A stretch of 64,000 nt of DNA from Pedobacter lusitanus (GTDB lineage Bacteria > Bacteroidota > Bacteroidia > Sphingobacteriales > Sphingobacteriaceae), in assembly GCF_040026395.1 (NCBI RefSeq), contig NZ_CP157278.1:1488001-1552000 (forward strand), given 5' to 3'. How positions within the stretch are numbered: position 1 is the stretch's first letter; every line of letters starts with the position of its first letter. The notes beneath the pieces are model-generated. The model was not told the origin of the DNA and searched no databases. It saw only the letters and a program-made list of their open reading frames with translations. This document shows, piece by piece, positions 51,222 through 60,822 of the stretch. A program made the translations under genes and the position numbers.

Positions 51222-51454
51222 CCTTTGCAATACACCACGGTATATATTTTCATTTTTTAAATACCCTTGCAAACCCAAATTCACATTGATAAAACGTTTG
51301 TTCACGTAATAAAATCGCACAAATTATATTATATACTTATTATTAAGGAAGACATCGGGTATTCAGATACTGTTAAACACTGATAATATCCGATTAAAAA
51401 CCAAATAATTTAAGCCTATTAATTATAACAGTGCATACCTAACGGATACTGAAC

Positions 51455-51664
51455 ATGGGAAATCTATCAAAAGCTATCTTAATTACAGCCATTATAGAAG
51501 TTGCTCTGCTTTTATTATCATTCTTTGTTAAATTCACTGGTGCAATGTTCCCTCTTTCCCATTTGGTACTCAACATAGGAGAAGTAATTATGGTAATATT
51601 GATTGGACTTATAGGTCTTCTGGTTATAAAATCTATGAAATCAGATTTCAACATTGATAATTAA
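51455..51664 (+). CDS. Small two-helix membrane protein
   Basis: A 69-residue protein with two predicted membrane helices, residues about 8-28 (AILITAIIEVALLLLSFFV) and 40-60 (NIGEVIMVILIGLIGLLVI). The termini are short and slightly charged. It has no recognisable family. The ATG follows a 233-base gap with AT-rich leader in which I see no clear hairpin. Its stop is 66 bases before the LysE gene, so the two may be transcribed together. Function is unknown. Confidence 0.6.
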   Translation: MGNLSKAILITAIIEVALLLLSFFVKFTGAMFPLSHLVLNIGEVIMVILIGLIGLLVIKSMKSDFNIDN

Positions 51665-51730
51665 ATCACCGGTACGGTCATCTGATCAAACAATCCAGCT
51701 TTAAATTCGCTAAATTGCAGTACCAAACAA

Positions 51731-52381
51731 ATGTTTGGCCTCATCATGACTGGAATTATACATTTTGAAACCTTTTTACTTGCTTCAATCTTACTAAATC
51801 TTACTCCGGGCAACGATACTATTTTTATTCTTTCCAAAAGTATGGGACAAGGTAAAATGGCCGGAATCGTTTCAGCATTGGGCATAGGAACCGGGAGTAT
51901 AATACATACAGTTTTAGCTGCATTTGGTCTTTCTGTTATCATAGCCAGATCATTACTCCTATTTAATATTATAAAGTACGCAGGAGCAGTTTATATACTT
52001 TATATCGGTTACAAGATGTTAACCAATCAGACAGAACTCAATACAGACCTTGCCGAAGAGAATAAAGCTGCAGACTATAAGAAGATTTTCAGGGACGCAA
52101 TTATCACCAATGTCTTAAATCCTAAGGTGGCTTTGTTTTTCATCGCATTTCTGCCTCAGTTCATTGAGAAATCTTCGAAAGATACCGTCCTGCCATTTCT
52201 TACTCTTGGGTTAACCTTTATTACAACCGGAACAATCTGGTGTCTGATACTGGCTTTCTTTTCATACACTATACTAAAAAGGTTAAAAGGGAATAAAAAG
52301 GTATCAAACTATATCAATAAGATATGCGGGTTAACATTAATCGGTTTGGGGATTAAAGTTGCATTGACAGATAACCGGTAA
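51731..52381 (+). CDS. LysE-family amino acid exporter
   Basis: A 216-residue inner-membrane transporter of the LysE/RhtB family with five to six helices. Conserved stretches are LNLTPGNDTIFILSKSMGQG (about residues 22-41), GIGTGSIIHTVLAAFGLSVI, YAGAVYILYIGYKML and DAIITNVLNPKVALFFIAFL (about 122-141). The family exports amino acids or related small molecules, but the substrate is not shown by sequence. ATG codons at 51731 and 51746 are both possible starts; the first is used here. It is followed after 39 bases by a small coiled-coil protein gene. Confidence 0.93.
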   Translation: MFGLIMTGIIHFETFLLASILLNLTPGNDTIFILSKSMGQGKMAGIVSALGIGTGSIIHTVLAAFGLSVIIARSLLLFNIIKYAGAVYILYIGYKMLTNQTELNTDLAEENKAADYKKIFRDAIITNVLNPKVALFFIAFLPQFIEKSSKDTVLPFLTLGLTFITTGTIWCLILAFFSYTILKRLKGNKKVSNYINKICGLTLIGLGIKVALTDNR

Positions 52382-52420
52382 TAGTGCCCTGATCAAATTA
52401 ATCATCTCACAAAATCATCA

Positions 52421-52621
52421 ATGAATCGTTACAATTACAAAGGCCTGAGAATTGAAATACCCTCAGCTGCACAAGTAAAAGAAGAAGGGATTGCCATTAG
52501 TGAAATGAACGCAAAACTGTTAAAGAAAATTGAAGAACTGACTTTACATCTGATCAAACAGGAAAAAGAAATGAATATACTTAAAAATGAAGTTCAGCTG
52601 CTGAAAAATAAAAAACACTGA
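52421..52621 (+). CDS. Short coiled-coil protein resembling a tail-fibre C-terminal fragment
   Basis: A 66-residue, mostly coiled-coil protein: residues about 25-66 (ISEMNAKLLKKIEELTLHLI, then EKEMNILKNEVQLLKNKK) have the heptad pattern that commonly ends long Bacteroidota surface or tail-fibre-like proteins. Here there is no such larger protein upstream. It may be an independent small gene or a left-over of a lost one. The ATG is in a good position 39 bases after the LysE stop. No function is claimed. Confidence 0.5.
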   Translation: MNRYNYKGLRIEIPSAAQVKEEGIAISEMNAKLLKKIEELTLHLIKQEKEMNILKNEVQLLKNKKH

Positions 52622-53004
52622 AAATATCGTGAATACGTATCTTTAAGATAAAACTGGATAACTGAATTAAAAACGATTGATCTGTGAAAAGAACCTGATA
52701 ACCTGGTTTACAAAAGGTCTTAAAAAAAGAAAGGGTTGTTCCATCCAGACACATCCCTATTCTAACCAAATATAAACCTGTATGAACGGGTTTTCTCTTT
52801 AAATTTCCAGTAGGTTGCTGTCACCTCTGATGACTCATCCTTGATCCGGAAAATATTTATGACTTATTTTCTGATACAAATATATACAACTTTTGTATAG
52901 TGTACAAATTACACTAACAAATATTTTAAATAAAACACTTCTATGACGATTTATCGACAAAAACAGCCATATTAATCAGGAAATAAACATTAAAAAATTT
53001 CAGA
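52622..53004. other. 383-base region between convergent genes, with a promoter facing left
   Basis: No convincing gene is found. On the minus strand a strong promoter with an overlapping operator (52878-52916) would transcribe leftward. Downstream are a tiny frame MSHQR (ATG at 52823-52821 region) and a stretch readable as an open frame of about 34 codons without a good start, ending in TAG near 52763. Either a small RNA, a very short peptide or a gene remnant is possible. Confidence 0.5.
52878..52916 (-). promoter_or_regulatory. Consensus promoter with overlapping 19-bp operator
   Basis: On the minus strand, TTTG at -33 (52905-52908) and TATATTTG at -7 (52878-52885) are separated by 19 bases, a near-perfect Bacteroidota promoter. 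The -33 element lies in the centre of a palindrome, TAGTGTACAAATTACACTA (52898-52916), with arms TAGTGTA and TACACTA and a five-base spacer. A repressor bound there would block the promoter. No clear gene follows. Confidence 0.65.
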
Positions 53005-53880
53005 TCAGCCTCTATCAGCTACTAATAATTGAAATATATCATCTTCTGTACCATCAAAAGGTCCGTAAGATTCCATTTTCAAACTCGCCATGGCCGCACC
53101 AAACTCACCCGCCTGTTGTATACCTGCTCCTTTTACTCTCTGATATAAATATCCGGCCATATAGGTATCGCCACAACCTGTAGCATCAACTTCGGCAGAA
53201 GGTCTGAAAGCAGGAATATCATAGAAAACACCATCAGCGTAAATCACAGACCCTAAACTTGCCCGGGTAATTACAATTTCCTGAACTCCCCAGTCGCTTA
53301 GAATCTTTACCCCCTCAGGAATACCAGTAACGCCCGTCAGAACCTCCAGCTCAGCCTCATCAGCCTTTACAGTATGAACATACTGCAACGCTTCCATTTT
53401 CTGTGGCCAGTCTACTGCACAGACGCACTCTCCCCTTACTTCACGCAGGTAACCTTGTACATCCAGTGAAACCTTACTCCTGCCTGCCAGGTCACGTATG
53501 AGCTCAACAGAAATATCATTTGATAATAGAGGCCCCAAATGAAATATTTTCGCCTGAACAGGCTTAAGCTGTTCTACAGTAAAAGGATCAGCTTCCTGTA
53601 AAACCCTTTGTGTACGGTGATCCAGATTTCCAGAGTAGATATTCTCGAAATAAACGGTTTTTGCACTTGGAAAAACATTAACCTCTGCACCCATTGCACG
53701 TAACTCCAGTACAAATGGCATTTCACTTTGTCCTACAGCCGTTACCAGACCATAATTTACTCCCATTTTACGAATAGCATTTGAGAAATAAAATGACGTT
53801 CCTCCTGCCATATGCTTTTCCGTTGTGGGTGTAACCACTCTGTCAAGCGTAATATGACCTATACAACAAATATCGTACAT
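53005..53880 (-). CDS. PfkB-family carbohydrate kinase
   Basis: A 291-residue ribokinase-like kinase. The first PfkB region shows MAGGTSFYFSNAIRKMGV (about residues 24-41), the substrate strand is GLVTAVGQS, and the second signature DATGCGDTYMAGYL (about 235-248) carries the catalytic Asp. The length and compact N-terminus suit a sugar or nucleoside kinase, but the substrate is not shown. It may be transcribed with the DUF4268 gene upstream (84 bases), or from its own -7-like TACATTTG at 53929-53936 on the minus strand. Confidence 0.92.
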   Translation of the reverse strand: MYDICCIGHITLDRVVTPTTEKHMAGGTSFYFSNAIRKMGVNYGLVTAVGQSEMPFVLELRAMGAEVNVFPSAKTVYFENIYSGNLDHRTQRVLQEADPFTVEQLKPVQAKIFHLGPLLSNDISVELIRDLAGRSKVSLDVQGYLREVRGECVCAVDWPQKMEALQYVHTVKADEAELEVLTGVTGIPEGVKILSDWGVQEIVITRASLGSVIYADGVFYDIPAFRPSAEVDATGCGDTYMAGYLYQRVKGAGIQQAGEFGAAMASLKMESYGPFDGTEDDIFQLLVADRG

Positions 53881-53964
53881 ATACCTTTTTTAATAAAAAA
53901 ACTGATCAGCCTAACCGCTGACAAAGGGCAAATGTATCAAATGATTTAATTTGTATATGTAATT

Positions 53965-54426
53965 TTATTTAAACACTTCGAAACTCTGTGCTGCATCACA
54001 CCAGAATTCATCAAGAGCAATGATCCTTGGTTTAAAAAAAGAAATCAGCTTTGGCCAGTCCTCTTCTTTAAAAACACTGACATCAGGTAAAGTTGTAAAA
54101 ATCCGGCTTACTATTTTATGATTTTCATCAGTCATGTGCAACTGCCATTCCCAATCCTCATTTAAATAACCATTCAAGATATTTCTGAATTCCTTAAACT
54201 GTTCAAATAAGAGTTCCTGTACACCAGTATCCGGATGAGAAAGCTCAATTCCGATAAAAGCTGATTTTTTGTCTGCGTGCAACTTAAAATGCAGATGTTT
54301 AATTCCTGTTTTATAGTTTACCCAGTTCACTCTTAAACCCTCAGCAGAAAGCTGAGGTGCAATATACTGGCCAAAGGCTGTCCAGAAGGCCTGCTTCAAT
54401 TTTGAAGCCTGATCTTTAGAATACAT
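53965..54426 (-). CDS. DUF4268 protein
   Basis: A 153-residue protein of the DUF4268 family, found at the end of some restriction-linked proteins and as free genes. It starts MYSKDQASKLKQAFWTAFGQ, and contains GIKHLHFKLHADKKSAFIGI (about residues 40-60) and ELLFEQFKEFRNILNGYLNE. The middle resembles a PD-(D/E)xK-like fold in reported family descriptions, but I see no clear full catalytic triad. It lies 32 bases after the desaturase gene on the same strand, so they may share a transcript. Function is unknown. Confidence 0.8.
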   Translation of the reverse strand: MYSKDQASKLKQAFWTAFGQYIAPQLSAEGLRVNWVNYKTGIKHLHFKLHADKKSAFIGIELSHPDTGVQELLFEQFKEFRNILNGYLNEDWEWQLHMTDENHKIVSRIFTTLPDVSVFKEEDWPKLISFFKPRIIALDEFWCDAAQSFEVFK

Positions 54427-54458
54427 TAAAAATCCTTATTATTCGTTTTATTATAGTT

Positions 54459-55544
54459 TTAAATCTTTTCCTCCTGCAGAATCAGTAAATCCTCCACCTG
54501 TAAAAGATCAATTTCATCTTCCTCTATAGCAACCTTATTATAATGTGTCTCCAGAAAATCGGTTTTAGAATCTTTGAAAGACTTAACCGTTCCGATAGCA
54601 TACATAAAACGGATATAATACCAGGCAATATCTACCTGATGTGGTAAAAATCCTGTTCTGGCACTTTTCGGATATAAATGATGATTATTATGCCATTCAC
54701 CGGCCACTATACCCGGCCATAACTGATTAATAGACATATCTTCTCTCGAAAAATCATAATTATCCCGGCGCATATCCTTTCCCTTACCATGTCCTTCGTA
54801 ATTGAAAGTTCTCACCCCTACTGCCCAGATACCCGCTGCTCCAAAAACCGTACAGGCCAGTGCATGACCACCAATAAAGAATAATACAACATACCAGAAT
54901 CCCCAGTTTAAAGTCCAGGCCATTAAAGTTCTGGCCGGGTTAGCAATAGATCCCCAGTTCAGGTACTGCTCATAAGTATTAGGCTGTACACCCGTATGTT
55001 TCATCAGTCTTGTGGCCCGGTGATAATTCCGCTCACACAGATCTTTCGCAATCGGCTGATGATTGACATCTGCAAGAAAACAATATAGAAATCCGCCTGA
55101 AGCATTATAGGGATCACCCGGAGCATCAGATTTAGCATGGTGCACATGGTGCGAAACCACATAAATTTCTTCCGGAATCATAGATATAGTCAGGTTCTGT
55201 GTAAAGAACCTCCAGAATTTATTACGAAACACATAAGCATTATGTGTACAAAACCGGTGATGCCATATAGTCCCATGCGTTCCCATGACTATCATACTAT
55301 ATAAGAAAGCAACAATTAATAAGCTCCAGCTAAAATACTCGAAAATAAAAAAATAGAGAAAAGGGATGGTCAGAACAACTTTGGACCAGCTCATTAATGG
55401 CAGCCAGTTTTTCCGGGTTTTAAAAATATTCAGACGTTTAAAGAATTCCTGCAACAACTGCCCAGTCGTCGGCTTCGATAGATTACCATTAGTATCAGCC
55501 CATCCATAAGCCGGAGGGTCCAATACTATACTCAAAAATGCCAT
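54459..55544 (-). CDS. Acyl-lipid/acyl-CoA fatty acid desaturase
   Basis: A 361-residue membrane desaturase of the delta-9 type. The three His boxes are HHRFCTH (residues about 93-99), HHVHHAKSD (about 131-139), and WHNNHHLYPKSARTG (about 284-298), which hold the di-iron site. Hydrophobic helices lie around residues 48-90 and 195-240. It introduces a cis double bond into membrane fatty acids to keep fluidity, for example in cold conditions. It is divergent from maeB with 212 bases between them, and may be followed by the DUF4268 gene in one transcript. Confidence 0.95.
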   Translation of the reverse strand: MAFLSIVLDPPAYGWADTNGNLSKPTTGQLLQEFFKRLNIFKTRKNWLPLMSWSKVVLTIPFLYFFIFEYFSWSLLIVAFLYSMIVMGTHGTIWHHRFCTHNAYVFRNKFWRFFTQNLTISMIPEEIYVVSHHVHHAKSDAPGDPYNASGGFLYCFLADVNHQPIAKDLCERNYHRATRLMKHTGVQPNTYEQYLNWGSIANPARTLMAWTLNWGFWYVVLFFIGGHALACTVFGAAGIWAVGVRTFNYEGHGKGKDMRRDNYDFSREDMSINQLWPGIVAGEWHNNHHLYPKSARTGFLPHQVDIAWYYIRFMYAIGTVKSFKDSKTDFLETHYNKVAIEEDEIDLLQVEDLLILQEEKI

Positions 55545-55756
55545 AGACTGTATTTAGTTTTTTCAGTGAAAGTACGTTGGATTTTTTACATATCAGCTAC
55601 TATATAAAAAAATATTGCATCTAATGGTCACTTTCAGGTAATTTCCCCATTATTTTCTAGTATTATTTTAAACATATACCTACTTTCGACCACTTATTAG
55701 CTACCAGGAGTATTCTACTCCTGCAGCATAACAAAGATCAAGGATACACACACAAG

Positions 55757-58018
55757 ATGAACAAAGCAACAAACCGTAAACAGGACGCATTAGATTATCA
55801 CTCTGATGGCCGGCCAGGTAAGATTGAAGTAGTCCCTTCCAAGCCCACAAATTCACAACGAGATTTAGCACTTGCCTATTCACCAGGGGTAGCAGAACCC
55901 TGCATGGAAATATACAGAAACCCTGAGGATGTATATAAATATACTGCTAAAGGTAATTTAGTAGCAGTAATCAGTAACGGAACCGCTGTTTTAGGTTTAG
56001 GAAATATCGGTCCTGCAGCGAGTAAACCAGTAATGGAAGGTAAAGGTCTGTTATTCAAAATCTTTGCCGATATTGATGTTTTTGATTTAGAAATCAATGC
56101 CACTACTGCCGATGAGTTTGTCAATGTGGTTAAAGCACTGGAACCAACTTTCGGAGGTGTTAACCTGGAAGATATAGCAGCGCCGATGTGTTTTGAAATC
56201 GAACGTCGCTTAAAAGAAGAAATGAATATCCCGGTAATGCATGATGATCAGCATGGAACAGCTATCATTACCAGTGCAGCATTACTGAATGCCTGTGAGT
56301 TACAGCATAAAAAAATAGAAAAAATAAAGCTTGTGGTAAGTGGAGCCGGTGCTGCAGCAGTATCCTGTATCAAACTATACCTTAAGTTAGGTGTGAAAAA
56401 AGAAAACATGCTGGTATTTGATAAGGATGGTATCGTCAATATTGATCGTACTGACCTTGATCCAATGCGTATGGAGTTCGCTACACCAAGAAAAGACATC
56501 AGTACACTGGCCGAAGCAATGAAAGGTGCGGATGTATTTTTAGGTCTTTCAGCTGCCAATGTGGTATCAGTAGAAATGGTACAGTCGATGGCTAAAAATC
56601 CAATCGTATTTGCACTGGCTAATCCTGACCCTGAAATTGCTTATGATCTGGCAATTAACAGTCGTAAAGATATCATTATGGCTACAGGACGTTCAGATTT
56701 TCCTAACCAGGTAAATAATGTATTAGGGTTCCCGTATATCTTTAGAGGTGCCCTTGATGTACGTGCTACATCGATTAATGAAGAAATGAAGATCGCTGCA
56801 GTAAGAGCTATTGCCGAGCTGACTAAACTTCCCGTACCTGAAATCGTAAACCTTGCCTACAAAGCCAAGAACCTGAAATTCGGAAAAGACTATATTATTC
56901 CAAAACCAATTGATTCTAGATTAATCTGCAGTGTTTCAACAGCTGTTGCCAAAGCGGCGATGGAATCTGGTGTTGCCCGTAAACAGATTACAGACTGGAA
57001 TGCTTACCAGGAAGAATTGCAAGTCAGATTAGGTGCTGATGATAAGATCTTAAGAAATCTGGCTAACAAAGCAAAATCGGCACCTAAGCGTGTGGTATTT
57101 GCAGAAGCCGATAACTATAAAATATTAAAAGCGGCTCAGATCGTTAAAGACGAAGGTATCGCTACTCCTATATTATTAGGAAACGTTGCCAGAATCGAGA
57201 AAATCATCCAGGAACATGGAATTGAATTCGGTGAAGTAGAAATCATTGATCCATGGCAGGGAACAGAACTGTCTGATAAATTTGCGGAACATTTATATCA
57301 GAGACGCCAGAGACGTGGTATTACCCTTTACGAAGCTAAAAAACTGGTGCGTGACCGTAACTATTACGGTGCAAGTATGGTAGAATTCGGACAGGCAGAT
57401 GCACTGATTTCAGGATTAACTAAAAACTACAAATCTACTTTAAAACCTGCATTACAGGTTATCGGTACAAAACCAGGTGTTAAAAAAATCGCTGGTATGT
57501 ATATGATGCTGACTAAAAAAGGACCTGTATTTTTGGGTGATACTACCGTTAATCCTGATCCTACAGCACAAGATATGGTAGATATCACAGGAATGATTAA
57601 TGAAACCGTCAAAGGGTTCAATATTACGCCGAGAATCGCTTTATTATCTTATTCTAATTTCGGTTCCAACAGTGGTCCGGTTCCTGAAAAGATGAGAACT
57701 GCAACTGCACTGTTGAAAGAGAAGTATCCTGATATGATTGTTGACGGTGAAATGCAGGCCAATTTTGCAATGAATGCAGAATTACTGCAAAGTAATTATC
57801 CGTTCTCCAGTCTGAAAGGAAATCCGGCTAACACACTGATCTTCCCTAACCTGGAATCAGGAAACGTTGCCTATAAATTATTACAGGAACTGGGAAATGT
57901 TGAAGCCGTAGGTCCTATTCTCCTTGGTCTGAACAAACCGGTACACGTTTTACAAATGGATAGTTCTGTCAGAGAAATCGTGAACATGATCACCATTGCT
58001 GTCGTAGACGCACAATAA
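55757..58018 (+). CDS. maeB: NADP-dependent malic enzyme with phosphotransacetylase-like domain
   Basis: A 753-residue enzyme. The malic part (about residues 1-425) shows [41 protein letters not shown] with the metal-binding Asp, and the Rossmann loop [20 protein letters not shown]. The second half (about 430-753) is the PTA-like domain ([32 protein letters not shown]), which usually binds acetyl-CoA as an allosteric site instead of acting as an enzyme. The reaction is malate to pyruvate and CO2 with NADPH. A strong hairpin terminator follows. Confidence 0.97.
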   Translation: MNKATNRKQDALDYHSDGRPGKIEVVPSKPTNSQRDLALAYSPGVAEPCMEIYRNPEDVYKYTAKGNLVAVISNGTAVLGLGNIGPAASKPVMEGKGLLFKIFADIDVFDLEINATTADEFVNVVKALEPTFGGVNLEDIAAPMCFEIERRLKEEMNIPVMHDDQHGTAIITSAALLNACELQHKKIEKIKLVVSGAGAAAVSCIKLYLKLGVKKENMLVFDKDGIVNIDRTDLDPMRMEFATPRKDISTLAEAMKGADVFLGLSAANVVSVEMVQSMAKNPIVFALANPDPEIAYDLAINSRKDIIMATGRSDFPNQVNNVLGFPYIFRGALDVRATSINEEMKIAAVRAIAELTKLPVPEIVNLAYKAKNLKFGKDYIIPKPIDSRLICSVSTAVAKAAMESGVARKQITDWNAYQEELQVRLGADDKILRNLANKAKSAPKRVVFAEADNYKILKAAQIVKDEGIATPILLGNVARIEKIIQEHGIEFGEVEIIDPWQGTELSDKFAEHLYQRRQRRGITLYEAKKLVRDRNYYGASMVEFGQADALISGLTKNYKSTLKPALQVIGTKPGVKKIAGMYMMLTKKGPVFLGDTTVNPDPTAQDMVDITGMINETVKGFNITPRIALLSYSNFGSNSGPVPEKMRTATALLKEKYPDMIVDGEMQANFAMNAELLQSNYPFSSLKGNPANTLIFPNLESGNVAYKLLQELGNVEAVGPILLGLNKPVHVLQMDSSVREIVNMITIAVVDAQ

Positions 58019-58037
58019 GATCAATTTAAATCATAAA

Positions 58038-58073
58038 AAAAGCCTCAGCAGATTAATTTCTGCTGAGGCTTTT
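58038..58073. terminator. Bidirectional intrinsic terminator
   Basis: Perfect 14-bp arms AAAAGCCTCAGCAG (58038-58051) and its complement (58060-58073) with an eight-base loop. Runs of A and T flank both sides, so it ends maeB on the plus strand and cysM on the minus strand. Confidence 0.93.
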
Positions 58074-58093
58074 CATTGTTCTCTTTTAAACGG

Positions 58094-58972
58094 CTATTTA
58101 TTTAAGAACAAGTCACTGCTCAGATACCGGTCTCCCCTGTCGCAAGCAATAAAAACGATTACCCCTGAACTTAACTCAGCAGCTAACCTAAGCGAACAGG
58201 CCAGCGCTCCACCACTGCTCATGCCGGCAAAAATACCTTCTGCCTTTGCCATTTTCCTGGTTGCTTCCGAAGCTTCATTCTGCGAAACATCCATCACCCT
58301 GTCAACTCTTGAGGCATCAAATATTTTAGGCAGATACTCTTTCGGCCATCTTCTGATTCCAGGGATTGAAGATTCTTCAGTAGGCTGACACCCTACAATC
58401 TGAATTTCAGGATTCTGTTCCTTTAAATACATGGAATTCCCCATAATACTTCCGGTAGTTCCCATTGAGCTTACAAAATGAGTAATCTGATGTGCCGTAT
58501 CAGTCCAGATTTCTGGTCCTGTAGTTTTATAATGCGCCAGATAATTATCCGGATTTGCAAATTGATTCAGCAGAAAATATCCAGGTTTAACTCCTTTTTC
58601 TTCCGCATAGTCCCTGCATTTCTCTATAGATTCAAGCAAGGTAACTTTTGCACCAAAAGCCTCCATCGTCAAAGTACGCTCCTGCGTAGAATTTGAAGGC
58701 ATGACCAATTCAATATCGAGTCCATAAATTGAAGCTATCATGGCCAGTGCAATTCCGGTATTTCCACTGGTAGCCTCTACGAGTTTCGTTTCCTTTGTCA
58801 CCTCGCCCCGCTCCATCGCACTGCGGATCATATTTAAAGCAGCACGGTCTTTTACACTACCCCCGGGGTTATTACCTTCCAGTTTAGCAAAAATCCGGAC
58901 TGCCGGATTAGGATTGAGTTTTGTAATTTCAACTAAAGGTGTATTTCCTATACAATCTATCAGTGTTCCCAT
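58094..58972 (-). CDS. cysM: Cysteine synthase B (O-acetylserine sulfhydrylase)
   Basis: A 292-residue PLP enzyme that makes cysteine from O-acetylserine and sulfide or thiosulfate. Lys in GNNPGGSVKDRAALNMI (about residues 34-50) binds PLP, the phosphate and substrate loop is EATSGNTGIAL, and SSMGTTGSIMGNSMYL is the glycine-rich PLP-phosphate loop. GMSSGGALA near the end is typical of the group. The CysM-like length and VGCQPTEESSIPGIRRWPKE support the B form rather than CysK. It starts one base after the cysE stop. Confidence 0.95.
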   Translation of the reverse strand: MGTLIDCIGNTPLVEITKLNPNPAVRIFAKLEGNNPGGSVKDRAALNMIRSAMERGEVTKETKLVEATSGNTGIALAMIASIYGLDIELVMPSNSTQERTLTMEAFGAKVTLLESIEKCRDYAEEKGVKPGYFLLNQFANPDNYLAHYKTTGPEIWTDTAHQITHFVSSMGTTGSIMGNSMYLKEQNPEIQIVGCQPTEESSIPGIRRWPKEYLPKIFDASRVDRVMDVSQNEASEATRKMAKAEGIFAGMSSGGALACSLRLAAELSSGVIVFIACDRGDRYLSSDLFLNK

Positions 58973-58973
58973 T

Positions 58974-59786
58974 TTAAATTTTGCTTTTAGTTTCTATAAC
59001 TTTCATTGCCGACTGATGATAAACCGTTGAATTTGCCGGAACACTTTTTGTCAGCCAGACATTTCCACCTATCACACTATTTTCACCAATCAGTGTATCA
59101 CCACCTAAAATTGTTGCTCCCGAATAGATAATTACATAATCACCAATTGTAGGATGTCTTTTGGTATTTGCCATATACTTCTCTACACTTAAAGCACCAA
59201 GAGTTACTCCCTGGTATAACTTTACATGATCTCCGATTTTTGTTGTTTCACCGATAACCAGACCTGTACCATGATCAATGAATAAATATTCACCAATTTC
59301 AGCACCGGGATGAATATCAATACCGGTTGCCGAATGTGCATACTCGGTCAGTACCCGTGGAATCAGCGGAATACCAAGTTTCAATAATTTATGGGCGATT
59401 CTGTATATAGATATAGCCAGAAAACCAGGGTAACTTCTGATAATCTCAAATTCACTTTTTGCTGCCGGATCGCCACTTAAAGTAGCAGTAATATCCGTAT
59501 TCATCTGGCGCAGCAATTCAGGCAGTTCATTATAAAAAGCCTCGGCAATTAAATGATGATTAAAAGTTTTGCAGGCCTTTGTTTTTTGCAGAATATTCAG
59601 CAACTCCTGCTCCGAATGCGCAAAATAAGCTTTGATTTCGTCTAAAGTATGCGCCGGATTAGTCAATCGCTCAGGATAAAGCAGATTCAGGAGGCTAACT
59701 GCCCATTCTGCTATTTCAAGATTAGACGGTATGGCTTCAATCTGGCTTTGTTTGTTGTAGATATGAAGATAAAATTCTTCGTTCAT
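58974..59786 (-). CDS. cysE: Serine O-acetyltransferase
   Basis: A 270-residue enzyme making O-acetylserine from serine and acetyl-CoA. The N-terminal helical part (about residues 1-125) is followed by a left-handed hexapeptide-repeat helix: GIDIHPGAEIGEYLFIDHG (catalytic His and Asp), TGLVIGETTKIGDHVKLYQG, and TIGDYVIIYSGATILGGDTL. It is the EpsC/CysE-type of Bacteroidota with a long N-domain. It is coupled to cysM one base downstream, giving the complete last two steps of cysteine synthesis in one operon. Confidence 0.96.
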   Translation of the reverse strand: MNEEFYLHIYNKQSQIEAIPSNLEIAEWAVSLLNLLYPERLTNPAHTLDEIKAYFAHSEQELLNILQKTKACKTFNHHLIAEAFYNELPELLRQMNTDITATLSGDPAAKSEFEIIRSYPGFLAISIYRIAHKLLKLGIPLIPRVLTEYAHSATGIDIHPGAEIGEYLFIDHGTGLVIGETTKIGDHVKLYQGVTLGALSVEKYMANTKRHPTIGDYVIIYSGATILGGDTLIGENSVIGGNVWLTKSVPANSTVYHQSAMKVIETKSKI

Positions 59787-59807
59787 TATAGATGGATTTT
59801 AAAATGT

Positions 59808-60632
59808 TTAAGATACGCGATTTGCCATCACATATATTTCCGCTTTTTTTGATAAAATTATTTGATTTTTTTCCAGTGCCTCTTTTATTTTTTGATAATT
59901 AGCATGATAAACAGGCCAGAAATTCCCGTTGGCTACCCAGGCTCTGACCAATAATACAACTGCACTGTCCTCCAGTGATGACACCAATATCACAGGCTTA
60001 GGATCTTTAAGTATCTGCTCATCACTTTCCAGCACAGCAAGTATCACCTTACGCGCCGTATCAATATTGGTATCAAAAGAGATACTTATTTTATATTCTG
60101 CCTGGCGGTTTTCATTATCAGATGTATTATTAATTACGGCATTTGCCAGCGGCCCGTTAGGCGCATAAATAGTTGTACCATTACCCGCCTTTAAGGTAGT
60201 ATATAAAATATCTATCTTCAATACAGTACCCGATACATTGTTGGCCGAGCTGATAAAATGCCCAACCTTAAAAGGCTTAAAAAGCAAAATCAATACCCCA
60301 CCAGCAAAATTAGAAAGACTTCCCTGCAGCGCCAGACCAACAGCAAGACCACCGGCACCCAGAACCGCAACAAATGAACTGGTTTGAATCCCGATCATTG
60401 AAGCGCACGAGATAATCAGCAATATATAAAGGACAACCCTGATAATACTGATCAGGAATTCACTCAGAGAAACATCTACAGTATTGCGCTGAAACCGGCG
60501 GTGAATAAAACCAAGGAACCACTTGATTAGCCATATTCCACCCAGAAGGGTTATTACAGCGAGGATGAAGTTGGGTAAACCACTGATAATTTTATCAGAA
60601 AACACTTCAATATAACTTTCAATTCTATTCAT
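59808..60632 (-). CDS. mscS: Small-conductance mechanosensitive channel (MscS)
   Basis: A 274-residue inner-membrane channel with three helices: about residues 18-40, 60-85 and the pore helix TM3 VLGAGGLAVGLALQGSLSNFA (about 90-110), which has the Gly-Ala packing pattern of MscS. The beta domain follows (FKVGHFISSANNVSGTVLKI), then the alpha/beta C-domain to the end. It opens when membrane tension rises to release solutes and protect from osmotic shock. It lies 21 bases before cysE and may be transcribed with cysEM. Confidence 0.95.
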   Translation of the reverse strand: MNRIESYIEVFSDKIISGLPNFILAVITLLGGIWLIKWFLGFIHRRFQRNTVDVSLSEFLISIIRVVLYILLIISCASMIGIQTSSFVAVLGAGGLAVGLALQGSLSNFAGGVLILLFKPFKVGHFISSANNVSGTVLKIDILYTTLKAGNGTTIYAPNGPLANAVINNTSDNENRQAEYKISISFDTNIDTARKVILAVLESDEQILKDPKPVILVSSLEDSAVVLLVRAWVANGNFWPVYHANYQKIKEALEKNQIILSKKAEIYVMANRVS

Positions 60633-60673
60633 TTTTGAATAAACGTAATGTTGATTAGAGGTTAGACTAAAAA

Positions 60674-60713
60674 GAGCCTGCTTGAAATTTATCAGATAAA
60701 ATCAAGCAGACTC
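60674..60713. terminator. Intrinsic terminator after the SseB-like gene
   Basis: Arms GAGCCTGCTTGA (60674-60685) and TCAAGCAGACTC (60702-60713) pair at 11 of 12 positions, with a 16-base loop. Runs of T/A follow on both sides; on the minus strand the CTTTTTAG tract completes a terminator for the SseB-like gene. Confidence 0.8.
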
Positions 60714-60822
60714 CAATATTTTTTAAAGATACATATCTATTTTTTTGTTCAAAACGAAAAGGTATCATAGCTATGTCAGATCAGAATCTGATTATACCTG
60801 ATCACAAAAATAACCGGCCCTT

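Noticed and set aside
52581-52769. Minus-strand frame of 62 codons downstream of the orphan promoter
   Set aside because: It needs a TTG start, runs antisense through the end of the coiled-coil gene, and has an unlikely residue pattern. It is kept only as part of the promoter finding.
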